This document shows, in pieces, positions 9,911 to 16,198 of a stretch of 16,198 nt of DNA (the stretch's first letter is position 1; each line of letters begins with the position of its first letter). Below the pieces are notes generated by a model. It ran no database searches, was not told where the DNA came from, and saw nothing but the letters and a program-made list of their open reading frames with translations. The stretch covers positions 1 through 16,198 of the forward strand of contig JAPTJF010000754.1 of the NCBI GenBank assembly GCA_029339195.1. The letters run 5' to 3'. The translations under genes were made by a program, and so were the position numbers. This DNA is from Micractinium sp. NFX-FRZ. Its lineage: Eukaryota; Chlorophyta; Trebouxiophyceae; Chlorellales; Chlorellaceae.

Positions 9911-11670
9911 GAGTTGTGATGCAGGCAGCAGAGCAGGAGGCGGCGGGTCTTTCCGAGTGACTGTCTGCACACGTGCCGCCTGCGTCCAGCGTGCCGCCAG
10001 CTCAGCAGGGAGCCAAGCTGAGGTGGCGGCATGGTTCACCCGCGTGCTGGGCCTGCCGTGCCGGCTGGTGCAGCAGGCACAGCAGGCACCGCGCCAGCTG
10101 CAGCCGCAGTCGGACAACAGCAGTGGGCAGGCCGGCGACCGGGGCAGCCGCCGGGAGCAGCCTGACAGCAGCACTAGCAGCGGCAGCCACCAGCTGCCTG
10201 GCAGCAGCAGCAGCAGCCGTGGCAGCCAGCACCAGCAAGATGGCCGCAGCGGCGGCAGCAGCAGCGGCAGCAGCGGGCAGCCTGACAGCAGCGGCAGCTT
10301 CGCCAACGAGGGGCAGCTGCTGGTGGTGGGGGCTGCCAGCCTGGCAGACCTCTCTGCCAGGTCAGCCAGCACCGAGCCTCTTCCGGTCTTTGCCCAGCGC
10401 TTCAGGTGAGTTATAAGATGCTGTCTGCTCAAGTCTTCCATATTCGTCACGTGCTGGGGATGATGTCCGGGCTTCAGAAGCAATGTGCCTTGCGGCAAGG
10501 CGCGTGCTGCTGACCGGGTCAGCTGTGTGCAGCCCCACCTGTGCATAGCACACACCCGTGTGGCAGTCCAGGCCGGGCTGCCCAGGCTCTCGTGCAGACT
10601 CCCACGGCGCACCGGGCGCTGGGGCTGACCCCTGTTGAACTTGGGCCCCCGCTGTGCGCCCCCTTGAGACGGATGTGTGTGCGCCCCCCTTGAGATTGGT
10701 TTGCGCTGTGCACCCCCCTTGGGTCGCCTCGTTCTCACAGGCGTGCCTGCCTTCCCTCCCTCTGGCTGCTGCTGCTGCTGCTGCTGCCTGGATGCAGGCC
10801 CAACTTAGTGATTTCAGGCACAGGGCCGTACGCGGAAGACAGCTGGCGGGTTCTGCGCATCGGCGGCGGCGCCGCCCCGAGGGTGGCAGGAGCAGCAGGA
10901 GCTGGGCTGTCCAGCAGGCCCGTGCATGAGGCCAGCTCAGCAGCTGATGTGGCGGCGGATGTAGCGGCTGATGTGGCGGTTGGAGCTGAGCTGGAGGCTG
11001 CGGGCCCCTGCACCCGTTGCGACATGATCTGTGCCGACCCGCTGACCGGCAGGTGGGCGCACCGGGAGGGTGGGAGGAAGATCACTGATTGATGGGGGTG
11101 CTGGGGCTGTCGGGTGGATGACACGGTGTGTGGCTAAGCAGGTGCGGGTGCTGGGGGAGGGGATGGTGGAATAGAGCGCCGACCGAAGGCGCCCACTGAA
11201 CTTCCACCACTGCCATTGGCTCGCATCCGTCCCTGCTTCCCTCCCCGCATGCACACAAAGCTTTCCTCGGCATGCCCCTATCTGCCGGTTGCCCCTCACC
11301 CCAGCCGACCTACCCACCCCCGCTGTCTGTCTGCCTCTGCAGGCGCTCCGGCCCGCAGCCGCTGCTCACGCTGGCTGGCTACCGGCGCAGCCGGGGGCGC
11401 ATCACTTTTGGGCTGCTCATGAACCGGCAGCAGCAGGAGGGGTCACAGCAGGAGCAGGAGGAGCAGCAGCAGCATGATGCACAAGAGCTACGGCAGCGAC
11501 AGCAGCAGCATGGTGAGCAGGAGCAGCATGATGCACAAGGGCGGCAGCAGCAGCAGCAGGAGCGGCCAGCAGAGCACAGCGTGCGGGACATGCGGGCCGG
11601 CGCGCTGGCCCGTGATCTGGCTCCGGTTGTGTGGCTGCAGGCCGGCATGCCCGTGACCCTTCTGAGCTAG
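4645..11670 (+). CDS. MOCOS: Molybdenum cofactor sulfurase, complete, 13 exons
   Basis: A PLP-dependent NifS-like domain takes sulfur from cysteine and gives it to Moco on the C-terminal MOSC domain, activating xanthine dehydrogenase and aldehyde oxidase. Exons: 4645-4744, 4832-5149, 5424-5484, 5787-5932, 6287-6934, 7107-7212, 7502-7617, 7924-8227, 8474-8574, 8852-9391, 9616-10405, 10798-11052, 11343-11670; 3813 nt, 1270 residues. Motifs: YADYAGAAPYSE (about 139-149), GNPHS (165-169), FTSGATAALKLVGE, DNHNSVLG (231-238), LLDCAK, SYYKMFGYPTG with PLP Lys418, RTGCMCNPGAC with persulfide Cys619 (the ABA3 Cys430 counterpart), WDDHD, GAVRASFGY, then MOSC from about 792 (YPIKSC, TGLSYDRCW, RFRPNLVISG, PYAEDSW, CTRCDMI, LAGYRRSRGRITFG). 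The protein is far longer than plant ABA3 (about 820) because of an N-terminal extension, an Ala-rich linker at 688-791 and Gln/Ser tracts. Intron 5 is GC-AG. The start codon and the N-terminal 100 residues are less certain. Confidence 0.95.
6935..7106 (+). other. GC-AG intron in the Moco sulfurase gene
   Basis: Exon 5 ends ...CCGACAG and is followed by GCAAGC instead of GT; the acceptor is CCCGCAG at 7106. Joining restores the family-typical FGYPTGLGALLV across the junction, and no GT nearby gives that. The other 11 introns of the gene are GT-AG. Confidence 0.85.
8085..8111 (+). repeat. (CAG)9 coding microsatellite, polyGln
   Basis: Nine perfect CAG units in exon 8 encode nine glutamines within a Gln-rich loop. 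The loop separates VCVLYGAH from GPVVAFNLLRADG, both conserved in Moco sulfurases. Plant ABA3 has a short loop here, so the tract is an expansion at a tolerant place. Confidence 0.9.
9864..9908 (+). repeat. (AGC)15 coding microsatellite, polySer
   Basis: Fifteen AGC units in exon 11 encode fifteen serines inside the MOSC region, before SCDAGSRAGGGGSFRV. It is the same CAG-type repeat as in exon 8 but in another frame. More imperfect AGC units follow at about 10160-10300, giving a Ser-rich loop of over 100 residues ahead of FANEGQLLVV. Confidence 0.9.
10765..10785 (+). repeat. (GCT)7 microsatellite in the tract before a splice acceptor
   Basis: Seven GCT units lie just upstream of the acceptor at 10797, at the place of the pyrimidine tract of intron 11. 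It is the complementary form of the exon CAG repeats. Confidence 0.8.
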
Positions 11671-11751
11671 CTGGCACAGGCGGCCTCTGTGAACTGCCTG
11701 CCTTGATTGCACTATGGTTGTGTGTGACATGCGCCCTGAGAGGCACGACTG

Positions 11752-11900
11752 TACAGTTGGAAACAGTTGGTTGAGTGTCGACTCGAGTACTGGCCAGGCG
11801 CACAGTTGGGAAACAGTTTGGGTGAATGCTTACTGGACCAGTGGCAAGGGGTGCAGTGGGAAACAGTTGCAAGCAGTTTTAAAGGCTGGTTACAACAGGT
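11752..11900. repeat. Degenerate 50-bp tandem repeat, about three units
   Basis: The core CAGTTGGAAACAGTT recurs with AAACAGTT at 11761, 11811 and 11861, exactly 50 bases apart each time. The spacer halves of the first two units also resemble each other (ACTCGA..TGGCCAGGCG against ACTGGA..TGGCAAGGGG). The third unit keeps only the core. Confidence 0.75.
11890..11894 (-). terminator. Possible TGTAA polyadenylation signal for the membrane-protein gene
   Basis: Read on the minus strand this is TGTAA, the usual green-algal poly(A) signal. It lies 342 bases past the stop codon at 12236-12238. A pentamer occurs often by chance, so this is only suggestive. Confidence 0.35.
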
Positions 11901-12235
11901 GCAAAGGCGAGACTGTGCAGTGCAAGGGCCGATGGCATGGGCGAAAAAAGGCCCCGGGAGTGGCATGTTGCAAAGGGCAGATGCGCTCGGGTCGTGCGAT
12001 GGGTGGCCATGGGCAAGGGGATGGGTTGAAACAGGTGCAGGCCAAGTGAGGAAGTACGGCGTCCAAGGTTGAGACTAAATCAACACGGTGCTAGCAGACG
12101 AATGTTTGTGGCTCTGGGAATGAAGACTTGTGGGCGGTTGTGGCTTGGGAAAAAAGACATGTGGGCCCGGGGCTGCAAGGGTGACGCAGCATGTGCTGCT
12201 GAGGTGGTGGCACGGCCACCTGCCCCTTGCCCGCA

Positions 12236-13835
12236 TCAAGGGCGCGGGGGCCAGCTGGCAGCATAGGCTACAACGAAAGCTGCCGCAGGGAGGGCAACAC
12301 CAGCCAGCCACAAGCCTCGCGCCAGCAGCCCCCCTGCTGCACGCTCCGGCTCCTGCTGCTCGCCAGCGCCGCGCCCCTCCACCCCCCCAGCACGCCTCTG
12401 TGCCGCCGGCTCGCGCCGCTGCGCACGCTGCACCAGCGCTGCCGCAGCCGCTGCCACATGGGGGGACACAGGCGGTGCAGCAGAGACTGCCGGTGAGGCG
12501 GCTCTGCTGCCGCCGCCGGGCGTGCGAGCTCCCAACGAAGTGGAAGCCTCAGGGCTGGCGATGCCGCTGGGCAGCTGGGGTGGCGTAGCAGCACCGGCTG
12601 CCGCTGCCTCTGCCGCCTGGGGCCCCTGCTGCCGAGACAGGAAGGCCTGCCGCTGCTGGCTCTCACCCCAAAACAGGCTGGCGCACACGGCCGCCAGCCC
12701 CAGCAGCAGCACAGCGGGCTGGTACACGGTGCACAGCCGCTGGGCTGCTGGGCTGGGGGCAGCCAGCACAATGGGGCGGGAGCTCCTGACCGCTGCAGCA
12801 GGCACCAGCACCGGCAGCACCAGCTGCATGGCGCTGTGCAGCGCCACGGCCCCGTGCTGCACGTTTGAGTTCAAGCACACTGTGGGGGTGCGCCAGGTCA
12901 GCATGGCGGCAACTGTCGCCAGCTGGGGCAGCTGCCAGCTGCAGGGGGGACAAGTTAACAGGTGGCACAGGAGGGAGAGGGATGGGGCGGGTCAAAAATC
13001 ACGTGAAGCTGTGCAGGGAGAGGTGCTGCGGGCGCCGCGGCGGCGGGTGCTGCTGCCCTGACCCCAGGGCACGGGGGAAGGGGGAGCAACGGCATGAGCT
13101 CGCCCCAAGGGTCATTGCTGCGACAGCACTTGTATGGCCATCCGTGTAACCTGTCGCCGGTAGACACTGGTAGCTCACCTCAGGGGCAGGGGGGTGAATT
13201 TGGAGTAAAACACGAGCCAGATCACTCCGTTTGCAAGCATTGAGAGCAGGAGGGCACGCGTGTGTCTGGCGCCGGGGCTGCCGGCCGAGGAATAAGGGTA
13301 GAGCGCATCATGGGTCGCAATGCCGATGGCCGCTTGCGCCAAGTTGACGCCCACCACGGCGCAGTAGAGGAGGCTGCAGGGCATGGCATGGCAGTGTGAG
13401 CAGGGGAGGGGGATGGGACCGGTGGGTCAAGGCGTGGTGCCAGCAAAACGGTCCCGCTGCCTCCGCAGCCCTGTCACTCGTGAGTTCCACTTTCTTGTAC
13501 TGTCCCCCCACTCTTCCCTGCTCCCTCGGCGCGTGCGCGTCGCCCCAGTCTCTGTCCCACGCATCCCACGAGGCTGCCGGGCTGCACGGTAGCACCACAG
13601 CAGCTCACCGCAGCGGCAGGCGATGGCCCGGCAGCGAGCACAGTAGGAGCAGGAGGGCGCTGGTGGCGGCACCGCCAACTAGGGCCGCTGCCGCTGGCGC
13701 GCCGGCTTTCCGAGCGGCGATGAGCCAAGCGACCACCCGCATGGCCTCCATGAACTGATGCAGCCGTCCTCGCCGCTCCCTGAGCTCGGTTCGAAAGCGC
13801 TGCTCTGCGAGGTCGTCTTGAAACCGAAGAGGCAT
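12236..13835 (-). CDS. Multi-pass membrane protein of unknown function, complete, 3 exons
   Basis: Exons 13835-13609, 13373-13179 and 12938-12236 join through GT-AG introns in phase and total 1125 nt, 374 residues. The start MPLRFQDDLAEQRF opens a charged, probably helical N-terminus (1-33). Hydrophobic segments follow at about 48-68, 77-95, 116-132, 147-156 (short), 171-191, 213-231 and 350-370, so five to seven membrane passes are plausible. Between 240 and 345 lies an Ala/Pro/Ser/Arg-rich hydrophilic part. Exons 1 and 2 both end in LPL before a GTGAGC donor. I recognise no family and propose no function. Its third exon is homologous to the exon at 15608-15956. It converges on the Moco sulfurase gene. 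Confidence 0.8.
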
Positions 13836-15607
13836 CGTGCCGGTGCTTTATGTCGGTGGCCTACAGCGCTGTGGAATCCAGGCGCCTTCCCCTACACAAA
13901 ATCCTGACCACAAACTCGACTCCTGCTGAGCTTGCTGAGCCTGTGGTCACCCTTTTGCGGACACACGCCTCGCTCCTACTCTTGATTCCTGCGAAGCCGA
14001 AATTCATGCTTGCCCCTTTCCACATCACCCCCCCCCCCCGGTAACATGCGGCAAGCTTTGGATGACGCTTTTGTTTGTTTCCTTTGCACCTTTGCACTTT
14101 TTTGGGGTGCGGCCTGGGTGCGGCAAGCTGTCTAGGGAAGATGGGGACAGCGGGGACAGGGGGCGGGCAGGCGGTGAAGATGGAGAGGATGGGCACAGCG
14201 GGCTGTAGCGGCGGCGGGGAAGGCTGGGAGGATGCGGATGGCAGCTCCAGGCAGCGGGGAGAACAGGGAACATGAATTTTATCCAGCAATTCCTGGGGAA
14301 GAAGGCGGGGAGTTAGAAGGCTATTCGTGCCCTTGGTTTCCCGTGGGGAATGAGGCCACCCTCTTGCCTATCTCTCTGGCACGCACCGCACTCGGGTGCA
14401 CTATAAGTGCACTGCTGGTCTGTGAAACGGAGGTGCAGCTTGTCACACGAGGCACGGGTTGTAACACACTCCGTTAGACGGACTGATCAAATTCCGTTAA
14501 AAGGAATGTGGGTGACGCATGTTGCGCGCCTGGGGACGGCGGGGCAAGGGGGGCGGGTGCGCCCGGTGGGAGTGCCCGCCCTGATGAAGCCCTGGTGTCA
14601 GGGGCCCACACACAAGCAAGGGAGAGGCGGATGATTGGTGCAGCACCGCCAGCTGACAACACTGTGTGGTGAGTGTCTGTGAAGCGGCGCGATGTGCACG
14701 CTTGGCGCCGCATCGCCGGCTCAGGACAAGGTGTGGCGGGTGTCAGTGGGTGTCTGGGGGATGTGCGTGATGAGCACGTGGTGGGGCCGGGCCTCGCCAA
14801 GAGTGGAGGTGCAGTGGTCCCGCATGGCGCAACGCCCACTGGCGGCGGGGGCGCTTGCGGTGCTTGCAAGGGTTGGTGCGAGGCGTGAACAGGCTCTGTA
14901 GGGGTGCTGGCTCACAAGGCACGTGCAGGCAGTGCAAGAACATAGGGGGAAGAAGACAGGTGTAGGACAGGAGCGTGAGAGGAAGGGTCCCGACTTGGGT
15001 GTGCCGCTGACGAGTGGAGCGTCAGGGACTCGGGGGGTGAAGGTTGAGGCATGGCGGCAGCTTTTGCAGCAAGCAGCCTTGTCAAGGCAATCTGGGAGAG
15101 GGCAGTCTTGGTCGGTGCGTGTTGGGGTGAGCGTGGGAACAGGGACTAGGTAAGCTCGGGTTGAGGGTGCGATGAAGGGGCAGGCTGGGTTTGGGTGATG
15201 GATGAAGAAGGAGTGGTGCGTGAAGGGGAGAGCGGGCCGAAGAGCCAGCAGCAGCTGGGCAGTGCATGCATCCACTTTGTGTGACCAAGACCGCAGGTGG
15301 GACTTGGGCCGGGCCGCAGGGCAAGGGAGTGCGCAACCGAAGATCTAACAGAGGGGGGGCTGGAAAGGAGGACGGCAGTAACGGTGGTGCATGGGGAGGG
15401 AGGGGAGCGCGCAGCGGGGTGCACGCATGCAGGAGCAGACGTGAAAAGGGAATGACAGAGCGAGTGACGTTGCGGAGGACCCTTCGTCACTCATAAGAAA
15501 GGTGCCGCCAAGAAGAAAGAATGCTGTGCCCAGGGTATGAATGAAACGAAAGATAGGAGGCAGGGAGGCGCGTGCTCTGTGCATACATAGGGGGTGGTGC
15601 GTGCTAG
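13836..15607. other. Gene-poor stretch of 1.77 kb
   Basis: I recognise no gene here. It must contain the promoter of the membrane-protein gene at its left side and the 3' untranslated region of its paralogue at its right side. From about 14100 to 15560 the plus strand is strongly G-rich, which opens several long but featureless frames on both strands. It holds a C12 run at 14028-14039 and two small inverted repeats near 14471-14507. Confidence 0.6.
14471..14507. repeat. Two adjacent short inverted repeats
   Basis: CCGT-TAG-ACGG spans 14471-14481 and ATTCC-GTTAAAA-GGAAT spans 14491-14507. Both share CCGTTA in their left part. The stems are only 4 and 5 bases, so this is weak. Confidence 0.35.
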
Positions 15608-15956
15608 TCAGGTGACGGTGCGGGGCCGGCTCCCCGCCAGGAATGCCTTGCGCTGCCGCTGCTCTGCGACATACAGGTGCCACGCCAGCGCGGCGCAGCC
15701 CAGCAGCACCGACGGCGCCTGGTAGGCGGCGCACAGTGCGGCGCCGTCGGCGTCCGCGTCGGGGGCGGGGGCCAGCAGGGCGGCAAACCCGTGGCGCGGC
15801 ATGAGGTCGATGAAGGCGGGGGCCATCAGGGGCAGCAGGCAGCGCAGCAGGGTGTGCAGGGTGCGGAAGCCGTGCTGCAGCAGGGAGCTGCTGCAGAAGC
15901 TGGGGGTGTGCGCCAGCAGGGCGGTGGCGGTGGCCACCACAGCGGGCAGCTGCCAC
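15608..15956 (-). CDS. Last exon of a tandem paralogue of the membrane-protein gene (5' part beyond the window)
   Basis: The acceptor CCCGCAG ends at 15957 and the exon continues to a TGA at 15610-15608, giving 115 whole codons. It begins in the same phase as exon 3 of the neighbour, and both read WQLP right after the junction. Further shared places are QHG, the LP.(L/M).PA segment, YQ.. followed by VLLG.AA, and a Q.QR.AFL end. The protein stops soon after (AFLAGSRPRTVT) and lacks the neighbour's low-complexity part and last hydrophobic segment. Three hydrophobic stretches are visible. Earlier exons would lie right of 16198. Confidence 0.75.
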
Positions 15957-16198
15957 CTGCGGGGGCGGGGGAGGCAGGGGAGGGGGAAGCACGTGGTAGG
16001 TTTAGCGTGTGCACTGCTGTTTGCCAGCTGCGTGGGCCGCCATAAGCAGAGGGGGGGCAGCGTTGGTGTGGGGTGCAGAAAGTATCAGAGGTTGGAACCT
16101 GTCTGATACTGACTGATGATGGGGGCATTACAGGCAGGCAAGGACAGCCTGCGGGAATAGAACCACCAATGTGTGTGTGTGTGTGGGGGGGGGGGGGG
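15957..16198 (-). other. Probable intron of the membrane-protein paralogue, cut by the window end
   Basis: By analogy with the neighbour (intron of 240 bases, 12939-13178), this should be intron. I see no convincing GTGAGC-type donor on the minus strand before the edge, so it is either longer than the neighbour's or the donor is non-standard. Confidence 0.5.
16171..16198. repeat. (GT)7 followed by G14 at the window edge
   Basis: The last 28 bases are seven GT units and then fourteen G. The position at the very end suggests a place where assembly or sequencing failed, though a natural microsatellite is also possible. Confidence 0.85.

Larger units (their letters stand above)
11671..12235. other. 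Space between convergent genes; no gene seen
   Basis: This stretch must hold the 3' untranslated regions of the Moco sulfurase (plus) and of the membrane-protein gene (minus). The open frames within it, for example 11714-12049 on the plus strand, match nothing I recognise. It holds a 50-bp degenerate tandem repeat and one TGTAA on the minus strand. No TGTAA was found on the plus strand. Confidence 0.6.

Noticed and set aside
11752..11900. Regularly spaced repeats as a possible CRISPR array
   Set aside because: The conserved core is short, the spacers resemble each other, and the surroundings are eukaryotic nuclear genes.
11714..12049. 111-codon plus-strand frame after the Moco sulfurase stop
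   Set aside because: It spans the 50-bp degenerate repeat, has no known domain, and lies where two 3' untranslated regions are expected.
13788..13795. GGTTCGAA, resembling a tRNA T-arm
   Set aside because: It falls inside exon 1 of the membrane-protein gene, and I found no matching acceptor stem or anticodon arm around it.
14721..15275. 184-codon minus-strand frame
   Set aside because: Its composition (Pro, Thr, Ser, Cys, His) follows from the C-rich strand. It has no domain and no homology to either membrane-protein gene.

Overview
The window reads as nuclear DNA of a unicellular green alga, most likely of the Chlorella clade (Trebouxiophyceae). The basis is very high GC, genes split by many short GT-AG introns of about 90-400 bases, alanine/glutamine/serine homopeptide tracts written by CAG-type repeats, and plant-type protein families. 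The species is inference. No bacterial operon, RNA gene, CRISPR array or transposon was recognised.

Layout. (1) Positions 1-4287, minus strand: the 5' two thirds of a glycoside hydrolase family 32 (GH32) enzyme, an invertase-like beta-fructofuranosidase, in nine recognisable exons. It runs off the left edge inside a long low-complexity exon. All three GH32 catalytic carboxylates are present. (2) Positions 4288-4644: a divergent promoter of about 360 bases with a TATA box facing right. (3) Positions 4645-11670, plus strand: a complete 13-exon gene for molybdenum cofactor sulfurase (ABA3/MOCOS), predicted at 1270 residues. (4) Positions 11671-12235: the space between two convergent genes, holding a degenerate 50-bp tandem repeat. 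(5) Positions 12236-13835, minus strand: a three-exon gene for a multi-pass membrane protein of unknown function. (6) Positions 13836-15607: a gene-poor stretch, G-rich on the plus strand. (7) Positions 15608-15956, minus strand: the last exon of a second gene homologous to gene 5, with the same splice phase at the same WQLP motif, so a tandem paralogue pair. Its 5' part lies beyond the right edge, which ends in (GT)7 followed by G14.

The exon models rest on splice sites whose phases keep the reading frame. The added lengths are multiples of three for all three gene models measured (MOCOS 3813 nt; membrane protein 1125 nt; GH32 portion 2001 nt). The GH32 gene and the Moco sulfurase share a promoter region, but nothing links their chemistry: sucrose or fructan hydrolysis versus sulfuration of the molybdenum cofactor of xanthine dehydrogenase and aldehyde oxidase.

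The most unusual material is in the GH32 introns. Two introns carry diverged copies of a neighbouring exon edge, one keeping a usable-looking donor and the other with its acceptor AG changed to AA. Two further introns carry minisatellites of about 40 bp. I found no wholly new system. The best candidates for follow-up are the exon-edge duplications, the more than 271-residue insertion in the GH32 enzyme, and the unknown membrane protein family.
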